From Candidatus Aminicenantota bacterium (GTDB taxonomy: Bacteria > Acidobacteriota > Aminicenantia > S016-38), in the NCBI GenBank assembly GCA_027062035.1, contig JAMOUL010000312.1, positions 1 through 5,967 on the forward strand: 5,967 bases of DNA, given 5' to 3'. The translations under genes and the position numbers were made by a program. Positions 1 through 5,967 of the stretch are shown one piece after another. Position 1 is the first letter of the stretch, and every line of letters begins with the position of its first letter. The notes under the pieces are model-generated. The model was not told the DNA's origin. It ran no database searches and was given only the letters and a program-made list of their open reading frames with translations.

Positions 1-1
1 G

Positions 2-559
2 GCCAGTAAAATGAAGAAATCCAGGGCAGAAGGGAAGGACGCGGAGGTTCTGGCGTGGTCCGACAAATATCTGCAGGGCAAAGGGTTTGTTCCGTGGAAA
101 AAGTTCCAGCATCCGGTGTTTGGCGAGGTTGAAATAGGTGGTATTGTTCCCTACCTGACCACTGCTCCTCCTTTGAAACTGGTGGAGAAGAACGTGGAGG
201 CTGATATTGAATTTGCTCTGAAACTTGCTGAGAAGCTACCTGCGATAAAGTTTAGAAAAACAGAATTGAAAAAACTGAGCAGCAATGTTTACCGGATTAC
301 GGTATGGGTGGAGGATAGTGGCTTTTTCCCAACTGCCCTTGCTCACGGAGTTACCAACAGACAGGTGCCTCCGGTGTACGTTGAGATAAGCGGTGCTGAT
401 CTGATTTATGGAAAGAAGAGGGAGAGGATTCAAAGGATAGAGGGACTCACGGCGAAGAAGTTGACCTGGATTGTTATGGGAAAGAAGGGAAAGAAGGTTA
501 AAATTACCGCTTTTCACGTCAAATCAGGTAGAGACCAGGTGGAGCTGGTTCTCAATTAA
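2..559 (+). CDS. M14-family zinc carboxypeptidase-like protein, C-terminal part (5' end outside window)
   Basis: The reading frame is open to the left edge, and the first ATG (base 11) is probably an internal Met. Seen: the protein aligns by eye with residues ~370-490 of the complete M14 peptidase encoded just downstream. Counting from the Met at base 11, the shared landmarks are an HPVFGEVEIGG segment (34-44; HPQLGEILLGG in the neighbour), a following Pro-Pro, and a beta-rich tail with an SGFFPTA turn (103-109). Known: an HP-x-x-GE-x-x-x-GG segment followed by a beta-sandwich-like tail is typical of long, secreted bacterial M14 peptidases. The zinc-binding and catalytic residues would lie upstream, so activity cannot be judged here. 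The TAA stop sits inside the ribosome binding site of the next gene, which implies a tandem duplicated pair in one operon. The alternative, a stand-alone 182-residue remnant of a decayed peptidase, is less likely because the frame stays open to the edge. Confidence 0.85.
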   Translation, partial: ASKMKKSRAEGKDAEVLAWSDKYLQGKGFVPWKKFQHPVFGEVEIGGIVPYLTTAPPLKLVEKNVEADIEFALKLAEKLPAIKFRKTELKKLSSNVYRITVWVEDSGFFPTALAHGVTNRQVPPVYVEISGADLIYGKKRERIQRIEGLTAKKLTWIVMGKKGKKVKITAFHVKSGRDQVELVLN

Positions 560-566
560 GGAGGGG
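558..566 (+). promoter_or_regulatory. Strong ribosome binding site for the complete M14 peptidase
   Basis: AAGGAGGGG lies 3 nt before the ATG at 570 and overlaps the TAA stop (557-559) of the preceding gene. It decides the start: the frame is open further upstream to an ATG at 471, but only the 570 start has a Shine-Dalgarno sequence and begins directly with a signal peptide. The overlap with the stop suggests coupled translation of the two peptidase genes. Confidence 0.85.
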
Positions 567-569
567 AAG

Positions 570-2237
570 ATGAAAAGATTGATTGTGATGTTTTTAATCC
601 TTGGCTTTACCCTTACGGCCGGGGTTTTAAAGTTTGACCATTATTACCCATATGAGGAAATAGGACAGGCGGCAAAAAAACTTGAAAGGGCATACCCTGG
701 CTTTGTGAAGGTAAGGGTAATAGGAAAAAGCGTTGAGGGCAGAAATATCTGGTTGATAACCATAAACAATCCTGCAACAGGAGATGAATTTTCCAAGCCA
801 GCCATGTACGTGGAAGGAAACATTCACGGTAACGAGATTCAGGGAGGGGAAACCTGTCTTTATATTGCTGATTATCTGCTTTCTAACTATGGGAAGGTCG
901 AAAATATAACCAGACTGGTGGATAGGGTGGTATTTTATATCGTGCCGGTGGTTAACCCGGATGGAAGATGGCACTTTTTCCATCAGGCAGCGACTCCAAA
1001 TGATTTCAGGGGAACAGCCAGGCCTCACGACGACGATATGGATGGGCTCCTGGACGAGGACCCTCCTGAGGACCTTGATGGCGATGGAAACATTGTGATG
1101 ATGGTGAAAAAGGTTAGAGGTGGTAGATATGTATTCGATAAAGAGGACCCGCGAATACTGAGGCCTGCAAAACCCGACGAAATAGGAGAGTACGACATTA
1201 TAGGAATGGAGGGAATCGACAACGATGGAGACGGTCTTTTCAATGAGGATGGTTATGGTTACCAGGATCCCAATAGAAGCTGGGGTTTTGACTGGCAGCC
1301 GCCCTACGTTCAGCACGGTGCAGGCAGGTATCCTTTTGACATTCCAGAAACCAGGGCAGTGGCGGAGTTTCTGAAGACACACCCCAACATTGCAGGGTTT
1401 CAGGACTTTCATAATTTTGGCGGATGGATCCTTAGAGGTCCGGGTTCTCCTGGCACAAGGTATCATTATAGCGACATAAAAGTCTTTGACTACATAGGAA
1501 AACTTGGTGAGAAAATTCTTCCGGGGTATAAATATGTGGTTAGCTGGAAGGGACTTTATACGACCTATGGTGCGAGTGACGATTTTGCCTATGGAACCTT
1601 TGGCATATTTTCCTTTACCAATGAGGAGTGGAAAATCCAGCAGGATTTTGATGGGGATGGGAAGGTGACGGATAAGGAAAGGATGAAATGGAACGATTAT
1701 ATTCTTAACGGAGCTAATTTCGTTAAATGGCACAGGTTCAACCATCCTCAGCTGGGAGAGATCCTTCTCGGTGGATGGAAGAAGTGGTCCACCAGAATGC
1801 CACCTGTGTTTATGCTGCCTGAGGTTATCCATAGAAACGCGGAATTTGTGATATTTCACGCTTCCCAGATGCCTCAAATAGAAATAGCTGATATCAGGGT
1901 AGAAAAGGTGAAGGGAAAAATATACAGGGTTACCATGACGGTGTTGAACAAAAAATCCATTCCTACCCGTTCCGGATGGGCGGTAAGTAAAAAGATAGGG
2001 AGGCCAGATTTTGCCAGAATAGTGGGAGTAAAGGTACTTTCGGGAGGGATCCTCATTTCTCCATATAGTAATCAGGTGAGATTGCAGGAGCATGGTCCTG
2101 ACAGGGTCTGGGTAGACAGTGTACCAGGACATGGTACAGTTCGAATTCAGTGGCTGGTAGAAGGAAAGGGAAAGGCCAGAGTTATCTTTGACTCCCGAAA
2201 GGGCGGGAAACTGGTTCGTGAGGTCAGAATTAAATAA
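570..2237 (+). CDS. Secreted M14-family zinc carboxypeptidase-like metallopeptidase with Asp-rich calcium-type loops
   Basis: A 555-residue exported metallopeptidase expected to trim peptides outside the cytoplasm. Seen: an N-terminal signal peptide (Lys2-Arg3, hydrophobic 4-16, possible cleavage after Ala17). The M14 landmarks occur in order: GKSVEGR (52-58), HGNE (zinc ligands His86 and Glu89), VVNPDG (127-132), DPNR (Asn235-Arg236, matching carboxypeptidase A Asn144-Arg145), DFHNF (third zinc ligand His281), DDFAY (Tyr341, matching Tyr248) and FTNEEW (Glu352, the likely general base). The catalytic set looks complete. Four DxDxDG-type loops occur at about 154-159, 168-173, 217-222 and 359-364, probably binding calcium. 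A beta-rich tail (~390-555) shares its HP-x-x-GE-x-x-x-GG start with the upstream paralogue. The start at 570 is chosen from the ribosome binding site and signal peptide. The substrate and exact cleavage specificity cannot be read from sequence. Confidence 0.95.
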   Translation: MKRLIVMFLILGFTLTAGVLKFDHYYPYEEIGQAAKKLERAYPGFVKVRVIGKSVEGRNIWLITINNPATGDEFSKPAMYVEGNIHGNEIQGGETCLYIADYLLSNYGKVENITRLVDRVVFYIVPVVNPDGRWHFFHQAATPNDFRGTARPHDDDMDGLLDEDPPEDLDGDGNIVMMVKKVRGGRYVFDKEDPRILRPAKPDEIGEYDIIGMEGIDNDGDGLFNEDGYGYQDPNRSWGFDWQPPYVQHGAGRYPFDIPETRAVAEFLKTHPNIAGFQDFHNFGGWILRGPGSPGTRYHYSDIKVFDYIGKLGEKILPGYKYVVSWKGLYTTYGASDDFAYGTFGIFSFTNEEWKIQQDFDGDGKVTDKERMKWNDYILNGANFVKWHRFNHPQLGEILLGGWKKWSTRMPPVFMLPEVIHRNAEFVIFHASQMPQIEIADIRVEKVKGKIYRVTMTVLNKKSIPTRSGWAVSKKIGRPDFARIVGVKVLSGGILISPYSNQVRLQEHGPDRVWVDSVPGHGTVRIQWLVEGKGKARVIFDSRKGGKLVREVRIK

Positions 2238-2841
2238 TAAAAAAATATGGGAGGAGGGGAAGCCCTATTCGGCTCCCCTTCCTTCTTCCGAAGATTTAAA
2301 AAACATATCAAAGGAAGCGCCTCTTCTGGATATAGGATGTGGATACGGAAGGCTCCTTGCTCACCTCCATGATATGGGTTTTTCCAATCTTTTCGGGGTC
2401 GACTACGTAATGGCTCCCATGATAAGGATTAACTTTGCGAGGGTAGTTGCGGGCAGGGCAGAGGCGCTTCCTTTTAAAAGTGATATTTTCAGGGCTTCCT
2501 TTCTGGTGGGGGTACTTTCCAATCTGGTTGAGGATGAAAGAAGAAGCGAAGTATTCCGCGAAGCTGCGAGAGTACTTACCACCGGTGGCATTCTTTTTGT
2601 ATCTGCCTTTGCTATAAATAAATACTACGAGGAAAAATACAAAAAGGGTGAGAAGGAATTTGGTAGGTACGGAATTTTCCGCTCCTCTTCAGGAGGAGTT
2701 TTCAGGCACGTTTCAGAAGAAGAGCTGGTGAAACTCCTATCTCTGTCAGGGTTTAAAATTGAAAGTTTTAAGCGTTTGCCATTTACCACCATGCATGGAA
2801 ATCCCGCAGAGGGATTTGTAGTCCTTGCCCGAAAATATTGA
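2218..2841 (+). CDS. Class I SAM-dependent methyltransferase, substrate unknown
   Basis: A 207-residue cytosolic methyltransferase counted from GTG at 2218. Seen: motif I LLDIGCGYG (36-44) for SAM binding, the acidic end of strand 2 at Asp62 (FGVDY), the AEALPFKSDIF segment (81-91) typical of motif III, a post-IV LTTGG turn (120-124), and a C-terminal FRHVSEEEL...GF (162-179) as in many methyltransferase type 11/25 proteins. There is no in-frame ATG before motif I, so the start must be non-ATG. GTG at 2218 (20-nt overlap with the peptidase gene) is preferred over TTG at 2188 (50-nt overlap); neither has a convincing Shine-Dalgarno sequence, so translation probably depends on ribosomes finishing the peptidase. 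The substrate could be a small molecule, lipid or quinone; nothing in the sequence decides this, and the peptidase neighbours give no clear hint. Confidence 0.85.
   Translation: MRSELNNKKIWEEGKPYSAPLPSSEDLKNISKEAPLLDIGCGYGRLLAHLHDMGFSNLFGVDYVMAPMIRINFARVVAGRAEALPFKSDIFRASFLVGVLSNLVEDERRSEVFREAARVLTTGGILFVSAFAINKYYEEKYKKGEKEFGRYGIFRSSSGGVFRHVSEEELVKLLSLSGFKIESFKRLPFTTMHGNPAEGFVVLARKY
2253..2281 (+). other. G-rich RNA hairpin at the peptidase-methyltransferase junction
   Basis: AGCC (2261-2264) pairs with GGCT (2271-2274) around a 6-nt loop. After a bulged A at 2260, GGGG (2256-2259) pairs with CCCC (2275-2278), and three more pairs (one G-U) extend the stem. It begins about 15 nt after the peptidase TAA, follows an A7 run (2239-2245), and is followed by a pyrimidine stretch without a clean T run. 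It resembles an imperfect intrinsic terminator or attenuator but lies inside methyltransferase codons, so its role is inferred only. Confidence 0.45.
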
Positions 2842-2893
2842 ACTGAGCAGTATCTTTTTGTATATAATTACATTCTATCCTTATGCAGACCTT

Positions 2894-4192
2894 TCACCAG
2901 TTCCTGTAAAGGTCCTCCCTGTTTATTGGTAAGTTATTGCTGCCATCCGGGAAGTTTTTCACCAGCAGTGCCTGGTGAAGGCCGAAGAGTTCGGATTTGA
3001 AGCCGTAACTGGACCCTGTTAAAAACATCCTCCAGGTGCGGTAAACAACCTCGTCAACGTACTGAAGTGCCTTTTCCCTGTTCTCTTCCAGTCTCTTTGC
3101 CCAGTGCCATAGGGTTTTTGCATAATGCTCCCTGAGGTTTTCCACGTCCCTTACCTCGAATCCCACCTTTTCTGCAACAGCAAGGGTGTGAGAAATGGAT
3201 TGTAATTCCCCATCCGGGAATATGTAGGTGGCAGAGAAAGACCATCTTGCAGGGGTTTTCCTGGGTTTTCTTCGGGTAATTCCGTGGTTTAGAAACAGTC
3301 CACCGTGTTTTAGCAGTTTATAGGCTCTTCTGAAATATTCCTCAAGCATCTCTTTACCAACATGTTCGAACATTCCAATACTTACTATTTTGTCGAAACT
3401 TGCCCATTCTTCCATTTCCCTGTAATCCCTGTAGTCCACACGTATCCTGTCCTGTAGACCCAGTTCTTTTATTTTCTCATTGGCGTATTCGTACTGGTTT
3501 TTGCTCAGGGTTATACCGTATCCCTTTATACCGTATTTTTGCGCAGCATAAATAAGAAAACCACCCCATCCACATCCAATATCGAGAACCTTCTCGCCTT
3601 CCCTGAGCCTGAGCTTTCTGCATATGAGTTCCAGTTTGTTTTTTTGAGCAGTGTGTATATCTTCGTTCCAGTCTCGAAAATAGGCGCAGGAATAATTCAT
3701 AAGTTCATCCAGCCACAGGGAATAGAATTCGTTGGAAACGTCGTAATGATAGGAAATTGCCTGTTTATCCCTTTCAATCGAGTGAATCTTTCCCCTTAAT
3801 CTGGCAGCTTTTCTGGTGCTGTGTAGTTTCTGAAATTTGACCTTTGCATTGAGTAACGAAATTATTTTGCCCCAGAAAGCAGGTCTTTTTACCATTTGTT
3901 TGTACTTCCTTTCGATGTGAGTCTCCATTGAAAAGAGGGCTATCATATCCCCTTCTACATCGAATTCTCCATAAATATATGATTCTCCAAGGCGACGGTC
4001 CACGGGGAATACAAGCATGTTTGCCAGGGTTTTAGGATGGTTCAGAATTACTGTGAAAACAGGTTCTCCGGCTCCTTCAGGTTTCCAGACCGTTCCATCC
4101 CAAAGTTTAAAGGCGAAATCCTTAAAGGGAGAATCGCCGAAAAATTCCTCAAGAAGCTCAATATTTCTCTTCTTGAGTTTTTCATCCCTCAT
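2894..4192 (-). CDS. cfa: Cyclopropane-fatty-acyl-phospholipid synthase (SAM-dependent)
   Basis: A 432-residue enzyme that transfers a methylene group from SAM to the double bond of unsaturated acyl chains in membrane phospholipids, acting at the inner face of the membrane. Seen: an N-terminal lipid-recognition-type domain (~20-120) with LGESYIYGEFDVEGD (68-82), then YHYDVSNEFY (148-157), NYSCAYF (166-172), SAM motif I VLDIGCGWGG (202-211), GITLSKNQ (226-233) and SIGMFEHVG (271-279). Residues matching the bicarbonate/active site of the E. coli enzyme (Cys139, Glu239, His266, Ile268, Tyr317) appear as Cys169, Glu276, His303, Ile305 and Tyr357, so it should be active. The C-terminal SSYGFKSELFGLHQALLVK (394-412) is also typical of the family. 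It is about 50 residues longer than E. coli Cfa. Its ATG overlaps the stop of the Mut7-C gene (ATGA) and has a strong ribosome binding site. Mycolic-type or methyl-branching relatives share the fold, so the exact product is inferred. Confidence 0.95.
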   Translation of the reverse strand: MRDEKLKKRNIELLEEFFGDSPFKDFAFKLWDGTVWKPEGAGEPVFTVILNHPKTLANMLVFPVDRRLGESYIYGEFDVEGDMIALFSMETHIERKYKQMVKRPAFWGKIISLLNAKVKFQKLHSTRKAARLRGKIHSIERDKQAISYHYDVSNEFYSLWLDELMNYSCAYFRDWNEDIHTAQKNKLELICRKLRLREGEKVLDIGCGWGGFLIYAAQKYGIKGYGITLSKNQYEYANEKIKELGLQDRIRVDYRDYREMEEWASFDKIVSIGMFEHVGKEMLEEYFRRAYKLLKHGGLFLNHGITRRKPRKTPARWSFSATYIFPDGELQSISHTLAVAEKVGFEVRDVENLREHYAKTLWHWAKRLEENREKALQYVDEVVYRTWRMFLTGSSYGFKSELFGLHQALLVKNFPDGSNNLPINREDLYRNW

Positions 4193-4644
4193 TTTTGCGC
4201 CTCCTTTATAATTCTGTCCAGAACGTTTTTCATTCTGGTCATATGGGTCCCATCCCAGTAGACCCTACCGCATTTTTTACATATGGAAAATCTCGTTGCC
4301 CTTTGAAAAGCGAGGGGAGGAACCAGTTTTTTTGCGGTTTCCCTGTCTATTTCCTTCAGTTCGCCATTGCATACAGGGCACCTTGTGAAGGGTTTTATGG
4401 CCTCTTCAAGGTGGAATGCCCTGATCACCTCTTCGATTTCCTCTTCCCATGTCCTGCCCATCACAAGATAGCCTCCTTTCGCTGCAAGTTCCCTGTCTTT
4501 GGTAAGGAGAGCCCTTCCTTCCTTTCGGGCAAGTAGCAGGAGCTGATTGTCATCAACATTGCAGTCAAAGAAGACATCAAATCCAAGAATCCTCAGCCAC
4601 CTTGCCAGTTTTCCCAGCATACAATCAACGGCGAATTTTCTCAT
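4189..4644 (-). CDS. Mut7-C family protein: PIN-like RNase domain with C-terminal zinc ribbon (DUF82)
   Basis: A 151-residue cytosolic protein. Seen: an N-terminal VDCMLGKLARWLRILGFD (6-23), with Asp7 as the first acidic residue of the PIN-like site, then acidic Asp31-Asp32 and LLTKDREL (46-53) with Asp50. A zinc ribbon follows: CPVC (Cys89, Cys92) and CKKCGRVYWDGTH (Cys122, Cys125, ending at His134). This order and length match the Mut7-C RNase family, named after the C-terminal domain of animal Mut7 exonuclease and common as a stand-alone protein in thermophilic bacteria and archaea. Ribonuclease activity is a family prediction; the cellular target is unknown. The gene overlaps the glycoside hydrolase upstream by 20 nt and the cyclopropane synthase downstream by 4 nt. 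Its own ribosome binding site is weak (an AGGA about 14 nt upstream). The start at 4644 is needed to keep Asp7; the next Met (residue 9) would remove it. Confidence 0.93.
   Translation of the reverse strand: MRKFAVDCMLGKLARWLRILGFDVFFDCNVDDNQLLLLARKEGRALLTKDRELAAKGGYLVMGRTWEEEIEEVIRAFHLEEAIKPFTRCPVCNGELKEIDRETAKKLVPPLAFQRATRFSICKKCGRVYWDGTHMTRMKNVLDRIIKEAQK
4200..4205 (-). promoter_or_regulatory. Ribosome binding site for the cyclopropane synthase
   Basis: On the - strand an AGGAGG (within AAAGGAGGCGC) sits 7 nt before the ATG ending at 4192. It lies inside the last codons of the Mut7-C gene. It supports this start and allows independent initiation in addition to coupling through the ATGA overlap. 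Confidence 0.85.
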
Positions 4645-5967
4645 GGCTCATAAAAATCCTGGACAGAATGGATACCAGATTAAGATAGAATAATCCGTAC
4701 TCCCTTGAAGGTTCTATTTCTGTTCCTTCGTGCCATTCGTTGAACGTGGAAATAATGAGTCCTTCCGGATGATGGCTCATCAACATGGCGTAAATCCTTT
4801 CCATTGTTTGTCCTCCATTCCTGGAGATATAAAGCGACTGAGGGTTACATCCTTTTCTCTTATCAAACCCCGGATAAACGGGAAGGAAAAGAGGAATGTT
4901 TTTAAGGATTGAGGCATGATGTGCCCAGTTAAAGTATTTCTCCTGTGTTTCCAGAGTAGCTTTTCCGAAAAAAATTGGCAGGTAAAAGTATATTCCAGAA
5001 AAGGCCTGAAGAGTTGTGGAGTCCCGGGAATGTGCCATTGTTATTGGTTTTAAGCCTGCTCTCCTTACCCTTTTAAAGACCTCCTTCCAGAAGGATAGGT
5101 TCATTTGATCAGCAGAAAAGAGGAAAATTAAAGGCCTATTATTTATTTTTAAATATATGGGTAATTTGCTGTATTTCTTGAGAATATGGTTAATTTCATT
5201 AGCGGCTCTTTCAGGAGAGACATCTTCAGGGTAATCGGGAAAGGGAAATGAAAACGAAAATTTAAAATTTCTCCTTATAGCTTCCCTGATAAAGACCTCG
5301 GTGGCCAGTGCACCATATGTTTCACTTCCAAACCACGGGATAATAAAACCTTCAATACCTGCCTGTTGAGCCCATGAGATGTGCCTTTTAACTATGTCGG
5401 GGGAAGCTGAATCATAGGGTCCAAGGATGGGGAAATGAGCCGAATTAAGGTCTCCTATGTCAGGATTGTGTCCGCAGAGGTTCCAGTGTATCCACTTACC
5501 TGCAGGACCTTCAGGATTACCGTACCATGTGTAGTAATAGCTGAGCACTCTTTTTTTTATGGGAAGATGTTTTTCCCTTTCTATTTCCCTTCCCGGAATG
5601 ACGACGGTGTAGTCCATGGAGTTGAGTTTTCCATTATGGATGTCGTTTTTTATTGAGACAGTTTCTCCATTATAGGCAAAAGAAAGCATCACAGCTCCTG
5701 TGTATCCCTTCTGGATATTGATTTTCAGAGGTTGCTTAAAATCATATAAATATATTTGAAATTCTCCCGTTGTTCCCTCCTCAGACGTCTGAATGAAATA
5801 AATACTGTCAGGGTAACACCTGAATCTTTCTCCCACCTGAGCACCTTTGCAATAGGCGACTCCTGCATTTTTAAATGAAATCAGCGTCCAGTCACTGGAT
5901 GAATATATTTTGAGGGAGCTCTGAAAATAGGTGGCGGTTAAAACTGGAAGTGCAAAAAGCATAAAAA
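4625..5967 (-). CDS. Probable exported glycoside hydrolase of the GH99 (endo-alpha-mannosidase-like) type; start may lie beyond the window
   Basis: Counted from the ATG at 5962 the protein is 445 residues, but the frame stays open to the right edge. The hydrophobic start (MLFALPVLTA) lacks the basic n-region of a signal peptide, so the true start is probably just outside. Seen: a beta-rich N-terminal domain (~15-125) with Cys38 and Cys49 that could form a disulfide, then a catalytic (beta/alpha)8-type domain (~135-440). This carries YYYTWYGNPEG (142-152), a GIEGFIIPWFG strand (202-212) and FNEWHEGTEIEPS (407-419). The last matches the GH99 signature, where the two glutamates three apart (Glu409, Glu412; Glu333 and Glu336 in a Bacteroides GH99) are catalytic. 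Known GH99 enzymes cut internal alpha-mannosidic bonds of glycans or mannans; the substrate here is not known. GH99-like domains of uncertain activity or GH71 relatives are the alternatives. It is the first visible gene of the - strand operon. Confidence 0.87.
   Translation of the reverse strand, partial: FMLFALPVLTATYFQSSLKIYSSSDWTLISFKNAGVAYCKGAQVGERFRCYPDSIYFIQTSEEGTTGEFQIYLYDFKQPLKINIQKGYTGAVMLSFAYNGETVSIKNDIHNGKLNSMDYTVVIPGREIEREKHLPIKKRVLSYYYTWYGNPEGPAGKWIHWNLCGHNPDIGDLNSAHFPILGPYDSASPDIVKRHISWAQQAGIEGFIIPWFGSETYGALATEVFIREAIRRNFKFSFSFPFPDYPEDVSPERAANEINHILKKYSKLPIYLKINNRPLIFLFSADQMNLSFWKEVFKRVRRAGLKPITMAHSRDSTTLQAFSGIYFYLPIFFGKATLETQEKYFNWAHHASILKNIPLFLPVYPGFDKRKGCNPQSLYISRNGGQTMERIYAMLMSHHPEGLIISTFNEWHEGTEIEPSREYGLFYLNLVSILSRIFMSHEKIRR

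Noticed and set aside
471..569. N-terminal extension of the M14 peptidase from the ATG at 471
   Set aside because: It would overlap the upstream peptidase gene by 89 nt and hide the signal peptide; the strong ribosome binding site supports the start at 570.
627..2132. Long open frame on the - strand antisense to the M14 peptidase
   Set aside because: Its 501-residue translation shows no recognisable domain and is rich in Ile, Val, His and Arg as expected for an antisense shadow; the + strand frame has a complete set of M14 catalytic motifs.
2247..2380. Short frame starting at ATG 2247, just after the A7 run
   Set aside because: It is only about 40 codons long, reads out of frame with the methyltransferase, and its translation resembles nothing; the ribosome-binding-like sequence lies after rather than before this ATG.
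2842..2893. Possible shared terminator in the convergent gap
   Set aside because: Only a weak 5-bp stem with a wobble pair precedes the CTTTTTG stretch on the + strand, and there is no T run after the stop on the - strand. Not strong enough to call.
4195..4536. + strand frame antisense to the Mut7-C gene
   Set aside because: The - strand frame carries the acidic residues and zinc-ribbon cysteines of a known family; the antisense frame has no ribosome binding site and no recognisable motif.
1..5967. Defence system, CRISPR array, prophage or transposon
   Set aside because: No direct repeats with regular spacing, no transposase, integrase, toxin-antitoxin pair or nuclease-helicase set was seen. 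The PIN-like Mut7-C protein has no antitoxin partner beside it.

Overview
The window holds six protein-coding genes packed with almost no spacer, in two convergent blocks. Three genes on the + strand (bases 1-2841) face three on the - strand (2894 to the right edge), with a 52-bp gap between the blocks. No rRNA, tRNA, CRISPR array, insertion sequence or integrase was recognised. The organism is most likely a bacterium: there are strong AGGAGG-type ribosome binding sites, a fatty-acid cyclopropane synthase (which implies ester-linked acyl lipids) and Sec-type signal peptides. Lys/Glu-rich proteins and very tight gene packing would suit a thermophilic or uncultivated lineage, but the phylum cannot be read from this window.

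Left block (+): the 3' end of a zinc carboxypeptidase-like (M14) gene is followed 10 bp later by a complete, secreted M14 paralogue with a full set of catalytic residues and four Asp-rich calcium-loop-like motifs. A small class I SAM-dependent methyltransferase overlaps the end of this second peptidase gene and must use a non-ATG start. A G-rich hairpin lies just after the peptidase stop codon, inside the first codons of the methyltransferase.

Right block (-, read right to left): a probably exported GH99-type glycoside hydrolase (start possibly outside the window) overlaps a Mut7-C family PIN-like/zinc-ribbon protein by 20 nt. That gene overlaps a cyclopropane-fatty-acyl-phospholipid synthase by 4 nt (ATGA). 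The overlaps argue for one transcript and coupled translation, although the three predicted functions (exported glycan cleavage, RNA cleavage, membrane lipid modification) form no known pathway.

No clearly new system is visible. The points most worth a second look are the EF-hand-like loops in the tandem M14 peptidases, the hairpin at the peptidase-methyltransferase junction, and the functionally mixed but translationally coupled GH99/Mut7-C/CFA operon.
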